The notes under the pieces are model-generated. The model saw only the letters and a list, made by a program, of their open reading frames with translations, ran no database searches and had not been told where the DNA came from. Below, in pieces: positions 7,389 through 14,584 of a DNA stretch of 17,346 bases; position 1 is the stretch's first letter; each line of letters opens with the position of its first letter. The position numbers were made by a program, and so were the translations under genes. The stretch comes from CAYZSU01 sp964480565 (GTDB taxonomy: Bacteria > UBA10199 > 2-02-FULL-44-16 > JAAZCA01): positions 1 through 17,346 of the forward strand of contig CAYZSU010000044.1 in the NCBI GenBank assembly GCA_964480565.1, read 5' to 3'.

Positions 7389-7494
7389 GGGGTTGCCCAA
7401 AAAACGCTCATCTTCGGCGTTTCTTAGCTAACACCCGTGGGTCCTCACGTGCTAGCATATACGCTCCGGCTGCGGATTTGCGGGGGGCTTGAAT
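7389..7494 (-). repeat. Dispersed intergenic repeat, copy C (inverted)
   Basis: Reads on the minus strand as a close relative of copy A: CCCGCAAA, CCGGAGCG, the 22-bp identical block (7429-7450), AAGAAAC, GAAGATG and the end GGGCAACCCC (7389-7398 on the plus strand as GGGGTTGCCC). It sits immediately upstream of the protease-unit promoter, so its orientation and distance differ from copies A and B, which lie at gene 3' ends. Confidence 0.75.
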
Positions 7495-7576
7495 CTGAAC
7501 ATTTTTGAACACTCCCTAAAATTGCTATTTTTCACCAGTCCCATTAAGATGGATAGAAATTTATCTGCAGAGATCC

Positions 7577-7610
7577 GTTCGTCATTGCGAGAGATCCCAC
7601 GGGCAACTCC
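7577..7610 (+). repeat. Fragment of an ATTGCGAG-type dispersed repeat
   Basis: GTTCGTCATTGCGAGAGATC followed by a CACGGGCAA segment resembles the CGTCATTGCGAG...GCAATC palindromic repeats scattered in many proteobacterial genomes. Only part is present and the second arm is eroded. Only one copy is visible in this window. Confidence 0.35.
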
Positions 7611-7665
7611 ATTATATATGTATGTTGCATACCTATACAAAGTGCATATGTGCAATATATTGATA

Positions 7666-8361
7666 TTATTTGAATTTAAAGTTTTTTAGAGCTTTATTGT
7701 ACTGATCATGAGTGCCGATATCATGCCAGTGGTTATCGTGGATGACGCTGGCAATGGGCAAGTTATGTGACACTGCCTTGGCATAACCATCATTGATTAA
7801 ACAAGATGCATGCCCTGCTTTTGGTAATATATTTATAAATTCAGGGCTTAATACTTGTAGCCCTGTATAATGATATTGTCCGGAATGAAATTGAGTAATA
7901 TGACCATTGGGTGCACGATTCACCGGTGTATACGGATCTTCCATTGCCAGTGGCCGTAGTACCATTGTGGCAATCGCATTATTTTTAGCATGAGCATGAA
8001 TCAATGACTGCAATGGATAGTCGATAATAATATCACAGTTAATAATCACTATGGGCGTGCATTGAAATAAATGGGAGGCCTGTTGAATGCCACCGCCAGT
8101 GCCTAAAATTTCTTTTTCATCGCTAAATGTAATCGTGATGTCAGTGTCATGCCGGTGTTGCACATGTTTTTTAATCATGTGTCCCAGATAATGGAGGTTG
8201 ATAATGATCTTTGTAATGCCATTGGATTTTAAATAATTGATTTGGTGATCAAGCATTGTGTCATTGCCAAAAGGGATAAGCGCTTTTGGCATATGATTGG
8301 TGAGAGGTCGTAATCGGCTGCCAAAGCCTGCAGATAATATCATTGCCTGTGAACAGTTCAT
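7666..8361 (-). CDS. murU: MurU-like nucleotidyltransferase (N-acetylmuramate-1-P uridylyltransferase)
   Basis: A cytoplasmic sugar-1-phosphate nucleotidyltransferase of 231 residues, the usual MurU length. It has the NTP-binding signature LSAGFGSRLRPLT with PKALIPFG (residues 9-32, Lys26), the EILGTGGGI loop (85-92), metal-binding Asp110 in INCD, and a C-terminal WHDIGTHDQY sugar-site motif. In peptidoglycan recycling MurU makes UDP-MurNAc from MurNAc-1-phosphate produced by AmgK, bypassing MurA and so giving intrinsic fosfomycin tolerance. The gene directly upstream is AmgK (6-bp gap), which picks this function over the similar mannose-1-phosphate guanylyltransferases. AGGAAAG inside the amgK tail serves as the ribosome-binding site. 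It is the last gene of the operon. Confidence 0.87.
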   Translation of the reverse strand: MNCSQAMILSAGFGSRLRPLTNHMPKALIPFGNDTMLDHQINYLKSNGITKIIINLHYLGHMIKKHVQHRHDTDITITFSDEKEILGTGGGIQQASHLFQCTPIVIINCDIIIDYPLQSLIHAHAKNNAIATMVLRPLAMEDPYTPVNRAPNGHITQFHSGQYHYTGLQVLSPEFINILPKAGHASCLINDGYAKAVSHNLPIASVIHDNHWHDIGTHDQYNKALKNFKFK

Positions 8362-8367
8362 ATGGTG

Positions 8368-9393
8368 TTACTTTCCTTCAGGAATAAATGGGGTGAGCAA
8401 TTCATAAAAACCATGATGTTCATTTAAATCAAGAAATGCTTGTTTCACATAGGCAAGAGATTTGGGGATAAATTGCAAGTAACTATCATTTCCTTTGACT
8501 TGATCGATATATACAAAGCGACCGGCATCCTTTAATTTTCGTTGTATAGTAACAAGTGCATAGTCATGGGTGAATTGTTTTAGGGGCATTTGCCATTTTT
8601 TTGCCGCATAGGCGAGTAAATGATTGTGTATATTCTTAGGAATTTCAATATATGAATCGCGAAGTAATGCGACCAAGTCATATACATAGGGGCCTGTCAG
8701 TGCATCTTGAAAATCGATGACATGCAAAATATTATTATGGAATATGAGGTTTTTGCTCTGAAAATCGCGATGTACGAATGCCTGGGGGAGTTTTAGAAGT
8801 TGCTGAGTGATTTTTTGTGAGTATTTTGAAAATGCATGTTCGGTAGTGGGCAAGAGATTTGGGGATAGTCGTTTTTTTAGGCCAAATTCAAGAAAGTGGT
8901 TGAATTCCCAGTTAAAAAGGGTGGCATCAAAGTGACGCTGATAGGCGATGCAATTATCAGGTGTGTATTTTTTCATGCGTGATTGCATGTCATGGATTAA
9001 ATCAATGGCTTGTTCATAATAGGGTGCCCAGTGAGTTACCTTTGTAGTATGAAGTTTTGAAAACATCAGTTCATCACCCAGATCTTCTAGAATGATAATG
9101 CCCATATCGATATTGGAAGCAATTACTTTGGGTACTGGAATGGTTTCACTGCGTAGTTTTTCTGCCATGTGAATGAAGGGATGATCGATCATTTGAACAT
9201 TGGTATTGGATATTTCTTCAGATGCGCTTAAAGGGCCGGATGGAAATGACATGACAATAAGGCTCTGATTATTGTCAATGTGGATGCGAAAATACTCACG
9301 ATAGGAGGCATCGCCGTGTAATTTGCAAGTTGATGTAATTGGATGATTCTTATAAATCGTATGTTGAAGTAGAGATTGTATTTTAGCGATCAT
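8368..9393 (-). CDS. amgK: AmgK-like anomeric N-acetylmuramate/N-acetylglucosamine kinase
   Basis: An APH-fold kinase of 341 residues that phosphorylates MurNAc and GlcNAc at C1 with ATP. Visible features are the N-lobe GDASYREYFRI (27-37), the EDLGDE hinge region (103-108), the catalytic loop VHRDFQSKNL (HRD at 208-210, Asn215), and VIDFQDALTGPYVYDLVALLRDSYI (metal Asp227 and the AmgK-typical tail). It pairs with MurU to return recovered muramic acid to UDP-MurNAc. Its ATG overlaps the stop of the lipoprotein gene upstream by 4 bp (ATGA), implying translational coupling. Confidence 0.9.
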   Translation of the reverse strand: MIAKIQSLLQHTIYKNHPITSTCKLHGDASYREYFRIHIDNNQSLIVMSFPSGPLSASEEISNTNVQMIDHPFIHMAEKLRSETIPVPKVIASNIDMGIIILEDLGDELMFSKLHTTKVTHWAPYYEQAIDLIHDMQSRMKKYTPDNCIAYQRHFDATLFNWEFNHFLEFGLKKRLSPNLLPTTEHAFSKYSQKITQQLLKLPQAFVHRDFQSKNLIFHNNILHVIDFQDALTGPYVYDLVALLRDSYIEIPKNIHNHLLAYAAKKWQMPLKQFTHDYALVTIQRKLKDAGRFVYIDQVKGNDSYLQFIPKSLAYVKQAFLDLNEHHGFYELLTPFIPEGK

Positions 9394-9848
9394 GGCATAA
9401 CCTCTAATTGAAAGTCCGCATTGCTAGTGTGATCATAAACAATAACAACGATAGTATTATCACCGATATCCAAGTCATCTGGGAGAATGAATTCAATTTG
9501 TTCAAGTGCGGATGAGTTGGCATTTGTAATAATATCATATGTAGATGCAGGGATGGCTGCATCGTTGAGCATGATAATATTATTGGGCGCGCTACTTGAA
9601 AACCCTATACCAGAGATTGTTATTTGTTCCCCTGCACTTGCTTGCGTAGGGTCAATGTTCATAATAATCGGTGATTGTTGTGTGGGTATATCATGTTCAA
9701 ATGATGACTGCGATGATCCACATGCATAGATTGTTGTTAATAGGCAAATGAGTAATATGCATAATCTTCTTATGGATCTGTTGAAACATAGCTGAATTGG
9801 GTTTGCTGTTTGCCCTTGCGAAGATGGGTGTTTTGCGGGGACTTTCAT
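9390..9848 (-). CDS. Small IPT/TIG-domain lipoprotein
   Basis: 152 residues. After an unusually long polar N-terminus of about 28 residues comes a hydrophobic stretch (RRLCILLICLLTTIYAC) ending in a lipobox-like IYAC, with Cys43 as likely lipidation site. About residues 58-150 form one immunoglobulin-like IPT/TIG domain: PIIMNIDPTQASAGEQITIS, GIGFSS, an EQIEFILPDDLDIGDNTIVV strand pair and a closing ADFQLEV strand. The function is unknown; such domains usually mediate binding at the cell surface or in the periplasm. The start codon overlaps the stop of the lipid-kinase gene (TAATG). No downstream ATG precedes the hydrophobic stretch, so the long N-terminus is probably real. It is placed between lipid-kinase and wall-recycling genes. 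Confidence 0.75.
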   Translation of the reverse strand: MKVPAKHPSSQGQTANPIQLCFNRSIRRLCILLICLLTTIYACGSSQSSFEHDIPTQQSPIIMNIDPTQASAGEQITISGIGFSSSAPNNIIMLNDAAIPASTYDIITNANSSALEQIEFILPDDLDIGDNTIVVIVYDHTSNADFQLEVMP

Positions 9849-10789
9849 TACGTGTCCGCCTTGATTAGCGTCAACAATGGGCCAGTTTTGGTGACAATTT
9901 TTCGAGTGTTTTCAATATGGTCCCCATCGATGATATAGGGTATATCTGTATCAAATTCAATGATGACTTCTTCACACATTTCATCAATATAGTTTTCTGA
10001 TTGTGCAGGTTTTCCCAAAATTGCACTTGGAAATGTAGTCAATAAATGGCGGCCTGTGGATGAAATACCAACAAATTGAAAACGTCCATGTTGTGTATTT
10101 GCACGGTATAATGCACGAAAATTGAGTCCTAATGTGGTCATGGTGCCAAGGAATACCATGGAATAATTACGAAATGCTTGTGTTTGACCATCAATAGTAA
10201 TTGTTGCATTAAATCGTTTATTGATTTGTTGGCCGAGATTTCCGTTAAATAGTGATGATATAGTTGCTTTGGCAAGAAGTGTGGCTGCTTTTAAAGGTGA
10301 GGGCTCGCCTGTTTTTGAATTTTGATAGATTTTTAAAAAGCGTTCTACGACACCCAGCCCACATATGAATCCATAATGATTATTGACAGATATCATATTT
10401 AATTGAGTTTCATGGAAAATATTATTGTTGTGATAATTTAAAATAATATCCGAAAGTATTTTTTCAGGGCTGCCTGTAATGCCCAATTGCCACGCCATAT
10501 TGTTCATGGTGCCACCACGCAAAAGTGCAATTTTAGGTAATGGTTGGTCATTGTATACATGAACAAATGTTTGTAATGTTTTATGATAGGTGCCATCACC
10601 GCCAGCGATGCCTAGAATTTCGATTTCTCTTTGTTTGAATTCTCTTGCTAAATCTTCGATTTGATTCAGTGTTTTAGTGGCATGACAAGATCCCTTGTCG
10701 CCAACAATAAAACCAAATTCTTCCAAGCGCTTGGGTGTTTTTCGATTCGACCTGGAATGTGGGTTTAAAATAACGCCAATGCCAGACAT
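9848..10789 (-). CDS. Diacylglycerol-kinase-family lipid kinase
   Basis: 313 residues with the DAGK catalytic fold: N-terminal ILNPHSRSN (7-15), the nucleotide loop IAGGDGTYHKTL (GGDGT at 63-67), and LLRGGTMNNMAWQLGI (89-104), a variant of the family's usual GTxND stretch. The C-terminal beta-sandwich includes PYIIDGDHIE, matching the DG[E/D] segment of YegS/DgkB-like kinases. It should phosphorylate a lipid alcohol (diacylglycerol, sphingosine-like or similar) at the inner membrane face. The exact substrate cannot be read. The ribosome-binding site (AGGAG) lies inside the end of the KamE-like gene, whose stop is 1 bp away, so the two are coupled. Confidence 0.85.
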   Translation of the reverse strand: MSGIGVILNPHSRSNRKTPKRLEEFGFIVGDKGSCHATKTLNQIEDLAREFKQREIEILGIAGGDGTYHKTLQTFVHVYNDQPLPKIALLRGGTMNNMAWQLGITGSPEKILSDIILNYHNNNIFHETQLNMISVNNHYGFICGLGVVERFLKIYQNSKTGEPSPLKAATLLAKATISSLFNGNLGQQINKRFNATITIDGQTQAFRNYSMVFLGTMTTLGLNFRALYRANTQHGRFQFVGISSTGRHLLTTFPSAILGKPAQSENYIDEMCEEVIIEFDTDIPYIIDGDHIENTRKIVTKTGPLLTLIKADT

Positions 10790-10790
10790 A

Positions 10791-11801
10791 TTAATCTCCT
10801 TGATTGATGCGAGTTGTTTTTAATTGTTTTTTCTTTTTTGCTTTTGAATGCGTGCGTGGTTTTTGGTTTGTACGCGGTGCATTGGATTTTGGGTGCTTTT
10901 TGCTTGGTATCTGTTTTTTCTGCTCTGTTTTTTCATTTGATTTGGATGATATTGTGTCAGGTGTTTTTTTATTTGTGGGTCGCGGTGTTTTAAATGTATT
11001 TTTTTTGACAACTTGTTTTTTCTTGGATTTGATTTTGGGTGATTTGGGTTTTTGTATTAAATGAGCAATTAATTCGGGATTGGTTTCTATGGCATGAATA
11101 ATAAAATCAGCAATGTGTGCAGGTTTTGTATTATGATCAAATCCTGCATGGCAGTTTAATTTTTTTGCCTTGGCATGAGTCATTGTCTCTGAGTGAAGGA
11201 TGATCAATGGGGCAGGCATTGATTCCATATGAAGTAATGGAATTACTTTTTTAACTTGTTTGATATGTTGACTTCTTGGTTTTTCATGAAGCGATAAAAT
11301 GATAACAGACATGCGATGGTCATTAAGTATTGTTTGTATAGTATCGATTGAGTGCTCGGTAATTGTGTGCAATTTGAACTGAGAATATGTATTTAATCCC
11401 CAATCTCCTGTTTTCGCATGTTGATAGCAAATGGAGTATAATGGTGTAATGGGTTGTTTATCCGAAAAATCAATGCATAAAATGGGCAGTGCTTGTACGG
11501 GGAGTTTTTTTAATTGCGTATTGTTTTTGTAAAAATCAGAGTTAGTTTCTAATTGTGGTTTAATGCGTTTCGCATCAAGCACATGCTTGCATCTGCCCTC
11601 AATAATAAACTGCGTGACATTGGATAACACAGGTGTTGCAGAAAGAATAGTCGCATTTTCAACTCCCATTTTTTGCGCATATGCAATGGCAATGTCATAG
11701 GCCTGTTGATTGAGCAGTACTGGCAATGAACATATAATTTGAACATAGCCATCATTGATATTTCGTCCAAAGGGAATAATCGTTTTTAATGCATCAGCCA
11801 T
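10791..11801 (-). CDS. KamE-like protein (beta-lysine 5,6-aminomutase beta subunit relative) lacking cofactor motifs, with Lys-rich tail
   Basis: 336 residues, against about 260 for KamE. Residues 1-~250 follow KamE: GYVQIICSLPVLLNQQAYDI at the N-terminal dimerisation part, GDWGLNTY (132-139) matching the family's G-[HD]-Y-G-L-E-R-Y, SVIILSLHEKPRSQHIK (165-181) matching VLLVSQxVTQKxVHI, and KKLNCHAGFDHNTKPAHIADF matching ELGYDAGFGPG. In active KamE the Rossmann domain has DAHTVG, whose His ligates cobalamin cobalt, and NMKGYAG, whose Lys carries PLP. Here these read DKQPIT (114-119) and about CYQHAKTG (125-132): no His ligand and no Lys in register, though Lys130 is near. The GGP of the cobalamin site reads HSE (203-205). 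Residues 251-336 are a predicted disordered tail with about 26 Lys and 4 Arg. Family membership is clear; activity is doubtful. It overlaps kamD by 8 bp. Confidence 0.8.
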   Translation of the reverse strand: MADALKTIIPFGRNINDGYVQIICSLPVLLNQQAYDIAIAYAQKMGVENATILSATPVLSNVTQFIIEGRCKHVLDAKRIKPQLETNSDFYKNNTQLKKLPVQALPILCIDFSDKQPITPLYSICYQHAKTGDWGLNTYSQFKLHTITEHSIDTIQTILNDHRMSVIILSLHEKPRSQHIKQVKKVIPLLHMESMPAPLIILHSETMTHAKAKKLNCHAGFDHNTKPAHIADFIIHAIETNPELIAHLIQKPKSPKIKSKKKQVVKKNTFKTPRPTNKKTPDTISSKSNEKTEQKKQIPSKKHPKSNAPRTNQKPRTHSKAKKKKQLKTTRINQGD

Positions 11802-13293
11802 GATCGGTTATCTCGCTTATCATCGTCGTTAGTACGGGGTTGAAGTAATGTCGGTGTTTTTCAAATATGCCGGATGCACCGAGGGATTGATTGTCACTAT
11901 AATTTGTTTCTGTGAGCATGCCACGTGAAATGGCGTCGATAAAACCAAATGAATCAAGGCGTTTGAGCACACGATGTGTATTTTCGAGTACTGTGCTAGC
12001 TCGACGTGCCACGATGCCATTTGAGCTAAATGCGATTTCATCACCAATGTGCTTGGCATAGTGAAATGTGCGATTAGCGATATGAGCGCTTGTTTTCATA
12101 TCGTGCACCATGGCATTGCTGCCTTGATGATGCGGTAAAACCGCCCATTGAGTGGACTGTTCGGTAATCATACTAACCAATGTATAGAGTGTGTATAGAT
12201 GTTGGCTGTCAGTGGGATTTTGTATCATCTTTGGTGCAGGTATGTATTGAGTAGGTGATTTTGGGAAAATTTCTCGTATCATTTGTGCATGTGCGAGCTC
12301 ATAGAGTAAATGATCTTCCAATTCCATATGGCAGTCAAATGCATGGGTAAATCCTATTTTATCAGCGCTAATATGACTATGAGTTGCAAAGGATTCATTT
12401 AAAAAATTGGCTGCCAATGATTGATGTGCATTACGAAATGAACTGGAGTTCGCCGCTAAATATGCATCATCCGTATATAGATGGCGACCAAAAACAGCGC
12501 AAAGCAATCGGCTCATATATTGATCGATTAAATCACGTTTTATATGAATATTTTTATGCAATGAATTGGATAATATGTCAGAGAAAATACCTTGTGCACC
12601 GGATGAAATGGCATTGAGTATTATTTCTGGCATGACAGGCCCTGAAAAATCATAGGCAAGGCTGATAGGGCGATGATATTGCTTGGAGAGGCATTGAATA
12701 TGATCAGCGATAAGTTTGAAGTAGGATTGATTATTGCAAGATGTCTGATAAATGGGGTGCAGATGCGATATCTGAATTAAAATTATGTCCGCACCGTGAA
12801 ATACAGCGGCATCCATGTGACTGGTAGGCAATGTACCGTCAGTTACAATAATGGGAGTCAATCGCAGTGGTGTGGGTGAAAATTTATTAGCAGAGTCGAT
12901 TCGCGGGCGGTTTTTTTTTAATGCAATCATGCATTTTTTAACATGGGCAATTGATTGTTTTCGAATTTTATCAAATGAAATATCGGGCAGTGCATTCCAG
13001 TCAATGGTGTGTTGCTGAATTTTTTTTTGCAATTCATCGCATGTAATATTTAAAGTGAGTATTGCTTTAAATACCCAAAATAATGTACCCAGACGAAGAT
13101 TGTCTTTGCTGAGTTGTTTGATGAGCGCATTAGTGGTATCTGTGGATAAGCCAATAAACTCAAGGCTTGTACGTTCAATTCCAATGCTGGAATGGCGATT
13201 GATATAGCGCTGAACAGGGGCGCTTATTCGATTGGCGAGCTGTCTACATGTGTCAATTTTATCGCGGTCTAAATTTAATTTTCGATATGCCAT
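11794..13293 (-). CDS. KamD-like protein (beta-lysine 5,6-aminomutase alpha subunit relative), active-site loop shortened
   Basis: 499 residues, slightly shorter than usual KamD (about 515). Conserved blocks are the N-terminal LNLDRDKIDTCRQLANRIS with HSSIGIERTSLEFIGL, the barrel strand HGADIILIQ (166-174), FSGPVMPEI (216-224), KNIHIKRDLIDQYMSRL, and GFTHAFDCHMELEDHLLYELAHAQMIREIFPKSP (314-347). Authentic KamD has, right after GADIIAVI, an RTTGQSLLDYVPYGATTEG segment that binds PLP, substrate and cobalamin. Here that place holds ISHLHPIYQTSCNNQSYFKL, about a dozen residues shorter and unrelated. YCSGLCMPE has become DFSGPVMPE. The pair therefore looks co-degenerate or repurposed. It lies 23 bp behind kamA; the ribosome-binding site is weak. 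The reading frame is intact, arguing against simple decay. Confidence 0.82.
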   Translation of the reverse strand: MAYRKLNLDRDKIDTCRQLANRISAPVQRYINRHSSIGIERTSLEFIGLSTDTTNALIKQLSKDNLRLGTLFWVFKAILTLNITCDELQKKIQQHTIDWNALPDISFDKIRKQSIAHVKKCMIALKKNRPRIDSANKFSPTPLRLTPIIVTDGTLPTSHMDAAVFHGADIILIQISHLHPIYQTSCNNQSYFKLIADHIQCLSKQYHRPISLAYDFSGPVMPEIILNAISSGAQGIFSDILSNSLHKNIHIKRDLIDQYMSRLLCAVFGRHLYTDDAYLAANSSSFRNAHQSLAANFLNESFATHSHISADKIGFTHAFDCHMELEDHLLYELAHAQMIREIFPKSPTQYIPAPKMIQNPTDSQHLYTLYTLVSMITEQSTQWAVLPHHQGSNAMVHDMKTSAHIANRTFHYAKHIGDEIAFSSNGIVARRASTVLENTHRVLKRLDSFGFIDAISRGMLTETNYSDNQSLGASGIFEKHRHYFNPVLTTMISEITDHG

Positions 13294-13316
13294 CTGTATA
13301 ATACCTTTGGTCGTAT

Positions 13317-14570
13317 TTACTTTTGAGGTGTTAATGTAATGCGTTTACCTTCAAGTAAATCTAAATAAGCGTGATTTGAATCATTTTCTGGAGAAAGTGT
13401 GTTTGAAATCGTAGTTGCTGTGGAACAGGTGCAATCATGATGTTGAGGGTTTGGGTAGCTGCTCATCATGCCACGATAATTTCGCATTATAGTACTTTTA
13501 TCCGTTAATGTTAATATGTAATTTGGCATGATGGGTATTTTACCACCACCGCCAGGTGCATCAATTACAAATGTAGGTAATGCAAGTCCAGACGTATGTC
13601 CACGTAAATATTCCATGATTTCATAGCCCGTGGACACCGGTGTGCGAAAATGTTCAATGCCTTCTGCTAGGTCGCATTGATAAATGTAATAGGGTTTAAC
13701 TCGAATTTTTAAGAGATTATGCATGAGTTTTTTAATAATGCGCGGGTCAGAATTGATTTTTCGAAGTAATACGGATTGATTTTGAATGGCCATACCTGCA
13801 TTGGCGATGCGGGCACAGGCATCTCTGGATGCAGGTGTTATTTCATAAGGATGATTAAAGTGTGTCATAAAGTAGATAGGGTGATATTTTGATAACATAG
13901 TGACATAATCGTCGGTCACTCCCATAGGTAGAACATTTGGCATTCGGCTAGCCACGCGGATGATTTCAATATGGGGGATATCACGTAATCGTTTGATGAT
14001 ATTTTCTAGCTCTGATACGCTTAGCATAAGGGCATCGCCCCCAGAAAGAATAATATCACGGATTTCAGAATGCTGTTTAATATAGTCGATGGCTGCATCA
14101 TGTTGATTGGTCAGTTGCGATTGTGTTTTATCGAGTATATGACGGCGTCTTGTGCAAAAGCGACAATACATCGAGCACGTCTCAGCGATTAAAAATAATG
14201 CCCGGTCCGGGTATCGATGCACTAATCCAGGAACTGGAGAATCTGCATCTTCGGCCAATGGATCTTCCATATCGCCGATGCCAGTGTCTAGTTCAGCAAT
14301 ATGGGGGATCGTTTGCATGCGAATGGGGCATTCTGGATTTGTTGGATCAATAAGCGATAGATAGTACGGCGTGGTTTGGAATTTCGAATGCGCGATGCAT
14401 TTTTGTATGGCGGTAGCTTCCTTTTCGCTTAGTTTAAGAATCGTCTGCAATTGCTCCAATGAGCGAATGTTATTTTTTAATTGCCATGTGCGATCATTCC
14501 ACAGATCTAATGGAATATCTTTCCATAGAGAAATTTTCTGGTAATAAAGTGGATTGTTTGTATCGATCAT
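13317..14570 (-). CDS. kamA: Lysine 2,3-aminomutase
   Basis: A radical-SAM, PLP-dependent enzyme converting L-lysine to beta-lysine, the first step of anaerobic lysine degradation. I choose the ATG at 14570 (417 residues) because AGGAG lies six bases upstream; an in-frame ATG at 14612 would overlap kdd by 28 bp and lacks such a site. Seen from the 14570 start: the [4Fe-4S] motif CSMYCRFC (Cys132, 136, 139), LSGGDAL, the GxIQNQSVLL strand, YQCDLAEG (Asp300, substrate amine), FVIDAPGGGGK (Asp337; Lys344 binds PLP). The C-terminal zinc site of the clostridial enzyme looks incomplete: DCTCST keeps two cysteines, and the VNDC position reads INSDP. The C-terminal domain is present, so it is not EpmB, which lacks it. 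It follows kdd by 14 bp. Confidence 0.92.
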   Translation of the reverse strand: MIDTNNPLYYQKISLWKDIPLDLWNDRTWQLKNNIRSLEQLQTILKLSEKEATAIQKCIAHSKFQTTPYYLSLIDPTNPECPIRMQTIPHIAELDTGIGDMEDPLAEDADSPVPGLVHRYPDRALFLIAETCSMYCRFCTRRRHILDKTQSQLTNQHDAAIDYIKQHSEIRDIILSGGDALMLSVSELENIIKRLRDIPHIEIIRVASRMPNVLPMGVTDDYVTMLSKYHPIYFMTHFNHPYEITPASRDACARIANAGMAIQNQSVLLRKINSDPRIIKKLMHNLLKIRVKPYYIYQCDLAEGIEHFRTPVSTGYEIMEYLRGHTSGLALPTFVIDAPGGGGKIPIMPNYILTLTDKSTIMRNYRGMMSSYPNPQHHDCTCSTATTISNTLSPENDSNHAYLDLLEGKRITLTPQK

Positions 14571-14584
14571 TTTATTCTCCTTAC

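Larger units (their letters stand above)
7299..7665. other. 367-bp intergenic region between murU end and the protease unit
   Basis: This gap holds, left to right, the leader and promoter of the propeptide-like gene, repeat copy C and, within an AT-rich remainder, a short ATTGCGAG-type repeat fragment (7577-7610). The two short ORFs in it (one per strand, about 66 codons) run across repeat sequence, lack ribosome-binding sites I can defend and are not called. I find no convincing terminator after murU. Confidence 0.7.

Noticed and set aside
7452..7689. Two intergenic ORFs of about 66 codons, one per strand, in the 7299-7665 gap
   Set aside because: They cover repeat copy C and/or the ATTGCGAG repeat fragment, the plus-strand one runs into murU, and neither has convincing start signals.
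10804..11064. Plus-strand ORF of 86 codons rich in Phe, Cys and Leu
   Set aside because: It is the antisense shadow of the A-rich codons for the Lys-rich tail of the KamE-like protein; no ribosome-binding site or family likeness.
10791..13293. D-ornithine 4,5-aminomutase (OraS/OraE) or another B12 mutase
   Set aside because: OraE is one large fused chain with a small OraS partner; here the two subunits have KamD/KamE size and order, next to kamA and kdd.
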